Assembly (NCBI GenBank): GCA_958426425.1
Contig: CATZYY010000035.1
Span: forward strand, 1-18,301
From: an uncultured Oscillospiraceae bacterium
GTDB lineage: Bacteria > Bacillota > Clostridia > Oscillospirales > Oscillospiraceae
Length of the DNA: 18,301 bases
Direction of reading: 5' to 3'
Below, in pieces: positions 6,587 through 14,531 of this stretch (positions are counted from its first letter, which is position 1; each line of letters opens with the position of its first letter). The position numbers and the translations under genes were made by a program. The notes beneath the pieces were generated by a model that was not told where the DNA came from, did not search any database, and saw only the letters and a program-made list of their open reading frames with translations.

Positions 6587-7534
6587 TTACGCAAACTCGA
6601 TCAGGGCGCCGCCCCAGGTGAGGCCGCCGCCGAAGCCAACCACCAGCACCCGGGAGCCGGGGCCCACCTTGCCCAGGTCGTGGAGCTCGCTGATGACCAG
6701 GGGAATGCTGGCGGCGGAGGTGTTGCCGTACTTTTGGATGTTCTTGTAATATTTCTCCGGGGGAATGTGGTACTTACGCACCGCCAGGTCGATGATCCGG
6801 GCGTTGGCCTGGTGGAATACGAAGAAGTCCACGTCGTCCATGGTCTTGCCGCTGCGCTGGAGTACCTGGTCGATGCAGTAGGGCACCGCCTGAACGGCAA
6901 ATTTAAAGGTGGGCTGGCCGTGCATGAAAATTCTGGCCGGCTCCGCCTTCTCCGCGCCGGTGACGCCCAGCATGTCCGGGTCGCCGTGGCAGCCCAGCAG
7001 CGCGTGGATGGAAGAATAGTCCTCCTTCCACTCCACCACCACGGCGCCGGCGCCGTCGCCAAAGAGGACGCAGGTGCCCCGGTCCTCCCAGTTGATGAAG
7101 CGGCTGAGCATCTCGGCGCCGATTACCAAGCCGTATTTGCGGGGAGCGGCGGCAAGCAGGCATTCCATGGTGTGCAGAGCGAACAGGAAGCCGCTGCAGG
7201 CGGCGTTCAGGTCAAAGCAGACGGTGTCGTGGGGCAGACCCAGCCCCCGCTGCATCATGCAGCCGGCGGAGGGAGACAGGTAGTCGGAGGAGAAGGTGGC
7301 CACCACGCAGGCGCCGATCTCCTCGGGCTTGACCCCGGCGTTTTCCAGAGCCTGCCGGGCGGCATTCACGCACATGTCCGTGTGAGTCTCCGTGGTGCAG
7401 TGGAACCGGGTCTGGATGCCGGTGCGGGAGGTAATCCACTCGTCGTTGGTGTCCACGATGGTGGAGAGGTAGTCATTGGTGATGGCCTTGGCGGGGACAA
7501 AACGGCCGGTCCCCTTGATTTTGATTCCGCTCAT
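6587..7534 (-). CDS. fabH: 3-oxoacyl-ACP synthase III FabH (chain initiation)
   Basis: FabH condenses an acyl-CoA primer with malonyl-ACP to begin each fatty acid. The protein is 315 aa, the usual size. The Cys-His-Asn triad is visible: Cys113 in LNAACSGF, His241 in FHQANARI and Asn271 in GNTSAAS. DTNDEWITSRTGI (28-40) and the C-terminal GFGGGLTWG are family signatures. Primer preference (acetyl or branched) cannot be read from the sequence. The ATG at 7534 overlaps the accA stop (ATGA), with AAGGAGGAG just upstream, so translation is probably coupled to accA. Confidence 0.97.
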   Translation of the reverse strand: MSGIKIKGTGRFVPAKAITNDYLSTIVDTNDEWITSRTGIQTRFHCTTETHTDMCVNAARQALENAGVKPEEIGACVVATFSSDYLSPSAGCMMQRGLGLPHDTVCFDLNAACSGFLFALHTMECLLAAAPRKYGLVIGAEMLSRFINWEDRGTCVLFGDGAGAVVVEWKEDYSSIHALLGCHGDPDMLGVTGAEKAEPARIFMHGQPTFKFAVQAVPYCIDQVLQRSGKTMDDVDFFVFHQANARIIDLAVRKYHIPPEKYYKNIQKYGNTSAASIPLVISELHDLGKVGPGSRVLVVGFGGGLTWGGALIEFA

Positions 7535-8349
7535 AGCTCCTCCTTGGGAGCGGCGGCTCCCATCTTTCTGAATTTCTGATACCGCTGGGCGGCAAGGGCA
7601 TTTCCGCTCTCCCGGCTGAGTTCCGTGAGGCTCCGGGCCAGGTAGCGGTCCACCTGCCGGAAGGTGATGGCGTGAGAGAGGTGGGCGCCGCCCTCAGGCT
7701 CGGGAATGATGTCGTCAATGACGCCAAGGGCTTTCAAATCCGGGGCCGTCAGCTTCATCAGCTCGCAGGCCTCGGCATGCCGGGCGGCGTCCTTCCATAA
7801 AATAGAGGCAAAGCCCTCCGGGGAGAGAATGGCGTAGACGGCGTTTTCCAGCATCAGCACCCGGTTGCCCACGCCCAGGGCCAGGGCTCCGCCGCTGTTG
7901 CCCTCGCCGGTGATAATGGCCACGACGGGAACGGTCAGCCGGCTCATCTCCATGAGGTTCCGGGCAATGGCCTCGCCCTGCCCGCGGGCCTCGGCCTCCA
8001 GACCGGGATAGGCGCCGGAGGTATCGATAAAGGTGATGATGGGCCGGCGGAACTTCTCCGCCTGGCGCATGAGCCGCAGGGCCTTGCGGTAGCCCTCGGG
8101 GTTGGGCATGCCGAAGTTGCACTGGAGATTTTCCTCCAGCGTCTTGCCCTTTCGGGTGCCGATCACAGTGACCGGATGGCCGTGGTACAGGGCCACGCCG
8201 CCCAAAATGGCGGCGTCTTCACCGCACAGACGGTCGCCCTTACACTCGAAAAAGTCGGTGAACAGGGCCTCAATATAGTCGCCGATATTGGGCCGCTGGG
8301 GGTGGCGGGCAATGGCTACCCGCTCCGCGGCAGATAAATCTTTGTTCAT
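7531..8349 (-). CDS. accA: Acetyl-CoA carboxylase carboxyltransferase subunit alpha
   Basis: AccA pairs with AccD to transfer carboxyl from carboxybiotin to acetyl-CoA, making malonyl-CoA. The protein has 272 aa, shorter than the roughly 320 aa of E. coli or Bacillus AccA and closer to the short streptococcal form, which lacks much of the N-terminal helical region. The crotonase-like core carries DTSGAYPG (109-116) and the oxyanion loop GEGNSGGALAL (148-158). The usual fourth residue of that loop is Gly, here Asn. The ATG at 8349 overlaps the accD stop (ATGA) and AAAGGGG lies about 9 nt upstream. Overlap with both neighbours fits the need for equal amounts of subunits. Confidence 0.96.
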   Translation of the reverse strand: MNKDLSAAERVAIARHPQRPNIGDYIEALFTDFFECKGDRLCGEDAAILGGVALYHGHPVTVIGTRKGKTLEENLQCNFGMPNPEGYRKALRLMRQAEKFRRPIITFIDTSGAYPGLEAEARGQGEAIARNLMEMSRLTVPVVAIITGEGNSGGALALGVGNRVLMLENAVYAILSPEGFASILWKDAARHAEACELMKLTAPDLKALGVIDDIIPEPEGGAHLSHAITFRQVDRYLARSLTELSRESGNALAAQRYQKFRKMGAAAPKEEL

Positions 8350-9200
8350 GTCTTGGGCCCCTTTCCGTGCAGACGCAGCAGCCGGCTCAGCGTGTCGCGC
8401 AGTTGGTCCCGAGGCACCACTGCGTCCACGAAGCCGTGTTCCATCTGGAATTCCGCCCGCTGGAAGCCCTCCGGCAGCGTCTCGCCGATGGTCTGCTGAA
8501 TGACTCGGGGACCGGCAAAGCCGATCAGGGCGCCGGGCTCGGCCAGAATGATATCGCCCAGGGAGGCAAAGCTGGCGGTGACCCCGCCGGTGGTGGGGTC
8601 GGTCAAGACGGAGATATACGGCACGCCCCTGTCGGAAAGCCGTGCCAGGGCGGCGCTGGTCTTCGCCATCTGCATCAGGGAGAGAATGCCCTCCTGCATC
8701 CGGGCGCCGCCGCTGGCGGCGAACAGGATCAGGGGCAGACGGTTTTTGGCGGCGTACTCAATGGCCAGAGTGATCTTTTCTCCCACGGCGGCGCTCATGG
8801 AGCCCATGAAGAAGCGGCTGTCCAGCACGCCCACCACACACTTGATGCCACCAATGGTGCCGGCAGCGGTGACCACAGCCTCGTTCAGGCCGGTCTTATG
8901 CTGGGCGGCGGAGAGCTTGGCACGATAGCCGGGGAAATTCAGAGGATCTCCGGCCGGATACCGGGCAAACAGCTCCTTGAAGGAGCCGGGGTCCAAAATG
9001 GTGCTCAGGCGGTAATAGGCGCCGATGGGGAAGTGGTAGCCGCATTTGGGGCATACCGCCAGATGCTCGGCCACGGTTTTGCGGTCGCTGTCCTGCCCGC
9101 ACTTGGGGCAGGAGACCACCTTTTCGCCGGGGATGTGGTTGTCCCGGATGGCCTTCATGGCCAGCAGTCGGGCCCGGCGCTTGGCGAAGACGCTGTTCAT
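8346..9200 (-). CDS. accD: Acetyl-CoA carboxylase carboxyltransferase subunit beta (zinc ribbon)
   Basis: AccD is the second half of the carboxyltransferase. The 284-aa protein opens with the diagnostic four-cysteine zinc ribbon: Cys31-Cys34 (CPKC) and Cys50-Cys53 (CPKC). A crotonase-fold domain follows with SGGARMQEG (163-171), DPTTGGVTASFA (201-212) and GFAGPRVIQQT (227-237). In E. coli the ribbon allows the subunit to bind its own mRNA; whether that occurs here is unknown. The ATG at 9200 overlaps the accC stop (ATGA), with GAGGG about 8 nt upstream. Confidence 0.97.
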   Translation of the reverse strand: MNSVFAKRRARLLAMKAIRDNHIPGEKVVSCPKCGQDSDRKTVAEHLAVCPKCGYHFPIGAYYRLSTILDPGSFKELFARYPAGDPLNFPGYRAKLSAAQHKTGLNEAVVTAAGTIGGIKCVVGVLDSRFFMGSMSAAVGEKITLAIEYAAKNRLPLILFAASGGARMQEGILSLMQMAKTSAALARLSDRGVPYISVLTDPTTGGVTASFASLGDIILAEPGALIGFAGPRVIQQTIGETLPEGFQRAEFQMEHGFVDAVVPRDQLRDTLSRLLRLHGKGPKT

Positions 9201-10588
9201 GCGTTGCCCTCACTTTCATCCAGCTTGCGGTTGAACTCCAGCAGCAAGCGCAGGTTTTCATCCAAAAAGGCGGTGGTGCAGGCGCCCAGGATAAAGGACG
9301 GATGGTACAGAATCTGATAGCTCAGCTCCGCATTGGTGGGGAAGCCCTCCAGGGTGAACTCTTCCAGGCACCGGCGCATGCGGCGGATGGCCTCCATTCG
9401 GGTATCCCCGTGGGCCAGGACCTTGGCTGCCATGGAATCGTAATAGGGGGAGAGGGTGCAGCCGCTGTACAGGCAGGAGTCCACCCGGACGCCGGGGCCG
9501 CCGGGGAAGTGGAGAAAGTCCACCTTACCGGGGCAGGGACGGAAGTCCTGAGCGGGGTCTTCCGCGTTGATGCGGCACTCAATGGCGTGGCCATTGAGGT
9601 GAATGTCCTCCTGCCGCAGCCGCAGAGGCAGGCCGGAGGCGATCCGCAGCTGCTGGCGCACCAGGTCCACCCCGGTCACCAGCTCCGTGACGCCGTGTTC
9701 CACCTGAATGCGGGTGTTCATCTCCATGAAGTAGAAGTGCTCCATGTCGGCGTCCAGCAGGAATTCCACGGTGCCGGCGTTTTCGTAGCCCACGGCCCGG
9801 GCCGCCTTCACGGCGGCTTCACCCATCTTCTCCCGCAGAGCGGGGGTCAGGCACCAGGCGGGGGCCTCCTCGATCAGTTTCTGGTTGCGGCGCTGAACAG
9901 AGCAGTCCCGGTCGCCCAGATGGATCACGTGGCCGAATCGGTCCGCCAGGACCTGGAACTCGATGTGGCGGGGCCGCAGCACCAGCTTTTCCAGGTACAT
10001 CTCGTCGTTGCCGAAGCAGGCTTGGGCCTCGGCCTTGGCCTCGGCATAGGCGGCGGCAAGGTCCTCGGGTCGGTCGCAGCGGCGGATGCCCCGTCCGCCG
10101 CCGCCGGCGCTGGCCTTCAGCAGCACGGGATAGCCTACGGCTTCCGCCGCGGTTAGAGCATCTTCCACAGAGGTTACCGGCCCGTCGGAGCCGGGAGTCA
10201 CCGGCACGCCGGCGGCACGCATCAGGTCCCGGGCGGCGGATTTGGAACCGGCCTTGCGGATGGCGTCGCCGGAAGGGCCGATGAAGGTGATGCCCTCCCG
10301 GGCGCAGGCGTCGGCAAAGTCGGCGTTTTCAGACAAAAAGCCATAGCCGGGGTGCAGTCCGTCACAGCCGGTGGACTTGGCCACGGTCAGCAGGGCGGTC
10401 TGGTTGAGGTAGCTGTCGGCGGCCTTGGCCGGGCCGATGCACACCGCCTGCCCCGCCAGCTGCACATGAAGGGCCTCGGCGTCGGCCTGGGAGTAGACGG
10501 CCACGGTTTCAATGCCCATCTCCCGGCAGGCCCGCAGCACCCGCAGGGCAATCTCGCCCCGGTTGGCGATCAATACCCGCTTCAGCAT
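9197..10588 (-). CDS. accC: Biotin carboxylase subunit of acetyl-CoA carboxylase
   Basis: AccC uses ATP and bicarbonate to carboxylate the biotin on AccB. The 463-aa protein has the three parts of the family: a preATP-grasp domain (IANRGEIALR, 7-16), an ATP-grasp domain with Lys116, the glycine loop GGGGRG (162-167), Lys238 in QRRNQKLIEEAP and EMNTRIQVEH (289-298), and a C-terminal barrel domain with Arg339 (AIECRI). The motif usually written QVEHPVTE reads QVEHGVTE here (Gly299). The length suits a stand-alone subunit, not a fused pyruvate or propionyl carboxylase. Its ATG overlaps accB by 7 nt (ATGCTGA), so the two are probably translated together. Confidence 0.97.
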   Translation of the reverse strand: MLKRVLIANRGEIALRVLRACREMGIETVAVYSQADAEALHVQLAGQAVCIGPAKAADSYLNQTALLTVAKSTGCDGLHPGYGFLSENADFADACAREGITFIGPSGDAIRKAGSKSAARDLMRAAGVPVTPGSDGPVTSVEDALTAAEAVGYPVLLKASAGGGGRGIRRCDRPEDLAAAYAEAKAEAQACFGNDEMYLEKLVLRPRHIEFQVLADRFGHVIHLGDRDCSVQRRNQKLIEEAPAWCLTPALREKMGEAAVKAARAVGYENAGTVEFLLDADMEHFYFMEMNTRIQVEHGVTELVTGVDLVRQQLRIASGLPLRLRQEDIHLNGHAIECRINAEDPAQDFRPCPGKVDFLHFPGGPGVRVDSCLYSGCTLSPYYDSMAAKVLAHGDTRMEAIRRMRRCLEEFTLEGFPTNAELSYQILYHPSFILGACTTAFLDENLRLLLEFNRKLDESEGNA

Positions 10589-11028
10589 GGCTTATAACGG
10601 ATCAGAGGCTCCCCGAAGGACACCAGCTCGCCGCTGTCCTTGAGGATCTCCTCGATGACACAGTCGCAGGGGGCGGGGACCTCGCTCATCATCTTCATGG
10701 CCTCGATGAGGCACACGGTCTGACCCTTCTTTACCCGATCGCCCACCGCCACAAAAGGCGCCTGGTCCGGCGCCGGAGCAGCGTAAAAAGTGCCCACCAG
10801 AGGGGCGGTGACGGCAGGGGCCTCCTCCTGCGCAGGGGCGGGGGCAGCGGCAGGGGCCGCGGGCGCAGCGGGTGCGGCAAACACAGGGGCCGGCGCCGCG
10901 AACACGGGGGCCGGTGCAGGGGTTGCCCGGCACAATTCTATGGAAAAACCCTCTTGGGACAGCTTCAGGCTTTGAAGATCACTGTGCTGGAAACGGTCCA
11001 TCAGGGTGAAAATCTCTTCGTTGGTCAT
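10582..11028 (-). CDS. accB: Biotin carboxyl carrier protein of acetyl-CoA carboxylase
   Basis: AccB carries the biotin that shuttles carboxyl between AccC and AccA/D. The 148-aa protein has a short N-terminal helix region (1-35), a flexible Ala/Pro linker (about 36-72) and a C-terminal biotinyl domain. The biotin-accepting Lys112 sits in EAMKMM. The segment from TFYAAPAPDQAPF onward includes the thumb loop typical of acetyl-CoA carboxylase carriers. The linker contains a tandem seven-residue unit, APVFAAP twice. A GTG start at 11046 is open, but the ATG at 11028 is preferred because AAGGAA lies 5 nt upstream. It follows acpP by 60 nt, a gap holding a strong hairpin. Confidence 0.96.
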   Translation of the reverse strand: MTNEEIFTLMDRFQHSDLQSLKLSQEGFSIELCRATPAPAPVFAAPAPVFAAPAAPAAPAAAPAPAQEEAPAVTAPLVGTFYAAPAPDQAPFVAVGDRVKKGQTVCLIEAMKMMSEVPAPCDCVIEEILKDSGELVSFGEPLIRYKPC

Positions 11029-11054
11029 GGCGGTTCCTTTCTTCACGGAAAGTT

Positions 11055-11081
11055 GCCCGCCGGAGAGGACCTCCGGCGGGC
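11055..11081 (-). other. 11-bp perfect hairpin in the acpP-accB gap
   Basis: GCCCGCCGGAG (11055-11065 on the plus strand) pairs with its complement at 11071-11081 over a 5-nt loop. In the operon transcript it begins 7 nt after the acpP stop and is followed by AACTTT, not a clean U run. It may act as a partial terminator or as a 3' stabiliser, so that acpP message exceeds the rest of the operon. That would suit the high cellular demand for acyl carrier protein. Confidence 0.65.
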
Positions 11082-11088
11082 TGCGGAA

Positions 11089-11319
11089 TTACTCCTTATG
11101 GCTGCTGAGGTAGGTGAGGATGTCGTTGACGGTCTTCAGCTCGGCCACATCGGCGTCATCAATGTGAATGCCGGTGGCCTCTTCCAGAGCCATCACCAGC
11201 TCTACGGAAGCCAGGGAATCAGCGCCCAGATCGTCGGCCAGGGAGGCCTCGGGGGTCACCTGCTCAGCGTCGCAGCCCAGGGTCTCAACAATAATGTCCC
11301 GTACTTTTTCGAATTCCAT
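11089..11319 (-). CDS. acpP: Acyl carrier protein
   Basis: This 76-aa acidic protein carries growing acyl chains on a phosphopantetheine arm. The attachment serine is Ser35 in GADSLASVEL, the universal ACP motif. The four-helix pattern, high Asp/Glu content and length are all typical. It is the first gene of the acc-fab operon, and its ATG at 11319 has AAGGAGA 6 nt upstream. The 5' untranslated region is about 65 nt long and holds the palindromic operator candidate. A hairpin follows directly after its stop codon. Confidence 0.97.
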   Translation of the reverse strand: MEFEKVRDIIVETLGCDAEQVTPEASLADDLGADSLASVELVMALEEATGIHIDDADVAELKTVNDILTYLSSHKE

Positions 11320-11348
11320 AGCGGTTCTCCTTATGTGACAAAATATGA

Positions 11349-11383
11349 AAATTATTTTAATTAAAATTATTTAACTAAAATAA
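11349..11383. promoter_or_regulatory. Two overlapping AT-rich palindromes, candidate operator of the fab operon
   Basis: The first palindrome spans 11349-11372 with a perfect 14-bp core, ATTTTAATTAAAAT (11354-11367). One mismatched pair separates the core from four more matched pairs. The second, 11367-11383, has arms TTATTT and AAATAA around a 5-bp centre. On the transcribed strand they give two related units, ATTTTAGTTAAAT and ATTTTAATTAAAAT. They lie just downstream of the predicted transcription start, where a bound dimer would block transcription. Size and symmetry suit MarR-family binding. They do not match the FapR consensus. Confidence 0.65.
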
Positions 11384-11392
11384 CCGTTGCTC

Positions 11393-11421
11393 ATTTTATG
11401 TGATGACGGCCCGTTTGTCAA
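11393..11421 (-). promoter_or_regulatory. Predicted sigma-A promoter of the acc-fab operon
   Basis: Read on the minus strand, a perfect -35 box TTGACA (11416-11421) and a -10 box TAAAAT (11393-11398, five of six consensus bases) are exactly 17 nt apart. Transcription should start near 11386. No comparable promoter is visible further downstream in the operon, so this is probably the main promoter for all twelve genes. Confidence 0.8.
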
Positions 11422-11511
11422 GAAAAATTTGTGGGTAAAAGAAAAAAAGTCTATTTTTTACAGGAGATGACATATGTGCCGCTATGATTTCGACAAGTCT
11501 TGAAAAAAAGT

Positions 11512-11541
11512 GTTTCCTTTTGGAGGAAGTTTCGCTATAAT
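11512..11541 (+). promoter_or_regulatory. Possible promoter of trkA-trkH
   Basis: A perfect TATAAT lies at 11536-11541. The sequence 18 nt upstream, GTTTCC (11512-11517), is a poor -35 box. A TTGAAA at 11500-11505 is too far away (30 nt). Another weak pair, TTGTGG (11429-11434) and TATTTT (11452-11457) with 17-nt spacing, lies further up. A short hairpin (GCCGC/GCGGC, 11562-11575) sits in the leader. I saw none of the conserved blocks of the ydaO c-di-AMP riboswitch that often precedes potassium transporter genes. Confidence 0.35.
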
Positions 11542-11604
11542 TCATCGTAAGCCCATTGGGCGCCGCTGCGGCGGCAACTGTGATATATGGAATGGGGCGG
11601 AGAG

Positions 11605-12966
11605 ATGAAAATTGTCATCGTGGGCATCGGTAAGGTGGGCCTGGCGTTGACCAAGCAGCTTTCAGTGGAAAACAAGGTCACCGTGGTGGACGAGGATGAC
11701 CAGCTGGTAGAGAATATTATCAATGTATACGATGTCATGGGTGTGTGCGGCAACGGCGCCAGCTATCAGGTGCAGAAAGAGGCGGATGTGGCTCACGCAA
11801 ACCTGCTGATTGCCACGACCTCCAGCGATGAAATTAATATTTTGGCCTGCCTTGTGGCAAAAAAACTGGGCGTGCACCACACCATTGCCCGGATCCGCAA
11901 TCCGGAGTATGAAAAGCAGCTGCGCTTTATGCGCACGGAACTGGGGCTGTCCATGGCCATCAACCCGGAAAAGGCCACGGCCCGGGAAATTGCCCGCGTA
12001 CTGCGGTTCCCCAACGCCATGAAGCTGGAGTCCTTCTCCAAAGGCCGTTTGGAGCTGGTGGAGTACCGTCTGCCGGAAGGCAGCAAGCTGGATGGGGTGC
12101 GGCTGTCTGATCTGTACCGGAATTTGAAGGTCCGGGTCCTGATCTGCGCTGTGGCCCGGAAGGAGGAGACCATCATTCCCTCCGGTGACTTTATGCTGCG
12201 CACGGGGGACAAGATCTACCTGACCTCATCCCCCAGCGAACTGGAGCAATTTTTCCGGCACCTGGGGGTATTTCGGGCAAGAGCCAACTCTGTCATCATT
12301 GTGGGAGCCAGCAAGATCTGCTATTATCTGGCCTCTGAGCTCATTGAGATGGGCATGGATGTGAAGATTATCGACCGGGATGAACAGCGCTGCGTCCGTA
12401 TGGGAGAGTTGCTGCCGAAAGCCCTGATAATTGTAGGCGATGGTGCCGACAACGAACTGCTCCATGAGGAAGGCATCGAACAGGCGGACGCCTTTGTGGC
12501 CATTACCGGCATTGACGAGGCCAACATCCTCATGGCTATGAGCGCCGCCAAACAGATGAACGGCTGCAAGGTGGTGGCCAAGATTAACCGCAAGTCCCTG
12601 GTGGATTTGGTATCTAATGAGAGCATGATTGACAGTGTGGTTTCTGCGGGTTCAGTGACCACGGAGTTGATTTTGCAGTACGTCAAGGCCATGGAGAATG
12701 CCTCCGGCACCCAGCTGAAGACCCTGCACCGGATTGTAGAAGGTAAGGTAGAGGCCATGGAGTTCAGCGTTACGGCGGAAGTGCCCTTTGTCAATATTCC
12801 CCTGAAAGACCTGAACCTGCGCAGCGGCCTGCTCCTGGCGGGCATCGTCCGGCAGAATGGCAAGATTGTCATTCCCTCCGGTGACGACGCTCTGCGCCTC
12901 CATGACGATGTGATTGTCGTCACCACGGACACCCGGCTGCAGGATATCCGGGACATCCTGCAGTAA
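11605..12966 (+). CDS. trkA: Trk potassium uptake regulatory subunit TrkA (two RCK units)
   Basis: TrkA is the cytosolic gating ring of the Trk/Ktr potassium uptake channel and binds nucleotides. The 453-aa protein is a tandem duplication: RCK_N (about 1-120) with the Rossmann loop GIGKVG (7-12) and Asp29 at the end of strand 2, RCK_C (about 140-220), a second RCK_N (about 228-345) and a second RCK_C (about 370-453). The second nucleotide loop is degenerate (VGASKICYY, no GxGxxG), so only the first unit may bind NAD(H) in the classic way. The ATG at 11605 gives the standard MKIVIVGIG start, with GGAG close upstream. An in-frame ATG at 11587 would add six residues but has no ribosome site. The gene diverges from the fab operon and precedes trkH by 21 nt. 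Confidence 0.94.
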   Translation: MKIVIVGIGKVGLALTKQLSVENKVTVVDEDDQLVENIINVYDVMGVCGNGASYQVQKEADVAHANLLIATTSSDEINILACLVAKKLGVHHTIARIRNPEYEKQLRFMRTELGLSMAINPEKATAREIARVLRFPNAMKLESFSKGRLELVEYRLPEGSKLDGVRLSDLYRNLKVRVLICAVARKEETIIPSGDFMLRTGDKIYLTSSPSELEQFFRHLGVFRARANSVIIVGASKICYYLASELIEMGMDVKIIDRDEQRCVRMGELLPKALIIVGDGADNELLHEEGIEQADAFVAITGIDEANILMAMSAAKQMNGCKVVAKINRKSLVDLVSNESMIDSVVSAGSVTTELILQYVKAMENASGTQLKTLHRIVEGKVEAMEFSVTAEVPFVNIPLKDLNLRSGLLLAGIVRQNGKIVIPSGDDALRLHDDVIVVTTDTRLQDIRDILQ

Positions 12967-12987
12967 GGCGGGAAAGGCGGGGGAAGA

Positions 12988-14460
12988 TTGAACTATCGAA
13001 TGATCTGTTTTGTCATCAGCAGGATTCTGCTGATGGAGGCGGCCCTGCTGGTCCTGCCTATGGCGGTGGCCCTGTGGTATGGAGAATCCGCCGTGCCGTA
13101 TTTGATCCCCATGGGATTGCTGGTACTGTGTGGTGCTCCTTTGGGCTTGCGGCGTCCCCAGCGATCCTCCCTTTATGCCAGGGATGGGTTGGCGGTGGTG
13201 GCGCTGGCATGGATTGCGGTATCCATTTTTGGCGCGATTCCCTTTTACGTCTCGGAGTCTATGGAGACCTTTGTGGACTGTATTTTTGAGACTGTTTCCG
13301 GCTTTACCACTACCGGCGCCAGCATCCTGCGGGAAGTGGAGAGTCTGAACCGGGGTATCCTTTTTTGGCGCAGCTTTACCCACTGGGTGGGCGGTATGGG
13401 CGTGCTGGTTTTTGTTATGGCCATTGTGCCCATGAGCGGCGATGGCCATGGCATGCATCTGCTGCGAGCGGAGGTGCCTGGTCCTACAGTGGGGAAACTG
13501 GTCAGTCGTATGAGCGACAGCGCCAAAATCCTCTATGGAATCTACCTGGTTATCACCGTGCTGGAGATTTTACTGCTGCTGGCGGGAGGGATGCCTCTGT
13601 TCGACGCCTGTATCCACTCCTTTGGCTCGGCCGGTACTGGCGGCTTCAGCAGCCGCAATCTCAGTGTAGGTGCCTATGACAACGCCTATTTTGACGTGGT
13701 GATCGGCATTTTCATGCTGCTGTTCGGTATCAATTTCAATCTGTATTACTTCCTGCTGACCCGGAAATTCCGGGAGGTGTTTCAGTCGGAGGAGCTGCGG
13801 ACTTATCTGGCTGTGGTGGCGGTGGCGGTGACGGCCATCACCATCAATATTCTGCATCTGTACGAGTCTGTGGGCAACAGTCTGCGGCATGCCTTTTTCC
13901 AGGTGTCCTCCATTATCACCACCACCGGCTACGCCACTACGGACTTTAACACCTGGCCCACCTTCTCCAAAGCCATTCTGGTGGTGCTGATGTTTATTGG
14001 CGCCTGCGCCGGCTCCACTGGCGGCGGCATCAAGGTGGCTCGGCTGGTGATTTTGGTGCGCAGTTCTGTGGGAGAGATGCGGCGGATGCTGCACCCCAAC
14101 GCAGTCACCACCACACGCTTTGAGGGGAAGCCCCTGGGAGAGCGGAATGTCCGGGGCGTGTATATCTTCCTCACCATGTATCTGCTGGTGTTTACCGTCT
14201 CCTGCCTGCTGCTGTCCTTGGAGCAGTTCGATCTCATTACTATTTTTACCGCGGTGGCCTCCTGCCTCAACAACATTGGCCCCGGGCTGGAGGTGGTGGG
14301 CCCCATGGGTAACTTTGCAGACTTCTCCCCCTGGGCCAAGCTGCTGCTGTCCTTTGATATGCTGGCTGGCCGTCTGGAAATTTTCCCCATGCTGCTGTTG
14401 TTTGCACCCTCCATTTGGCGGCGGAAGCTGTCGCTTCGTCCGCCCAGAAATAGTATCTAA
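12988..14460 (+). CDS. trkH: Trk potassium transporter membrane subunit TrkH
   Basis: TrkH is the membrane pore that lets potassium in, gated by TrkA. The 490-aa protein has many hydrophobic helices and four pore repeats with recognisable filter segments: SGFTTTGAS (104-112), GSAGTGGFS (213-221), ITTTGYATT (310-318) and CLNNIGPGL (427-434). GACAGSTGGGIKVAR (338-352) is the conserved loop after the third filter. GRLEIFP (461-467) is the typical C-terminal signature. I chose the TTG at 12988 because GGGGGAAG lies just upstream and the NYRM beginning precedes the first helix; an ATG at 13000 is the alternative. A strong terminator follows 70 nt after the stop. Confidence 0.93.
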   Translation: MNYRMICFVISRILLMEAALLVLPMAVALWYGESAVPYLIPMGLLVLCGAPLGLRRPQRSSLYARDGLAVVALAWIAVSIFGAIPFYVSESMETFVDCIFETVSGFTTTGASILREVESLNRGILFWRSFTHWVGGMGVLVFVMAIVPMSGDGHGMHLLRAEVPGPTVGKLVSRMSDSAKILYGIYLVITVLEILLLLAGGMPLFDACIHSFGSAGTGGFSSRNLSVGAYDNAYFDVVIGIFMLLFGINFNLYYFLLTRKFREVFQSEELRTYLAVVAVAVTAITINILHLYESVGNSLRHAFFQVSSIITTTGYATTDFNTWPTFSKAILVVLMFIGACAGSTGGGIKVARLVILVRSSVGEMRRMLHPNAVTTTRFEGKPLGERNVRGVYIFLTMYLLVFTVSCLLLSLEQFDLITIFTAVASCLNNIGPGLEVVGPMGNFADFSPWAKLLLSFDMLAGRLEIFPMLLLFAPSIWRRKLSLRPPRNSI

Positions 14461-14531
14461 ACAAAAAGAACCTGCGAGAGGCATGACATTTTTGGCTTCC
14501 TCATACCAGGCATGTTCCCAATGGGAAAAGC

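Noticed and set aside
11401..11604. A ydaO-type c-di-AMP riboswitch before the potassium transporter genes.
   Set aside because: I could not find the conserved blocks of that riboswitch, and the space downstream of the likely promoter is too short.
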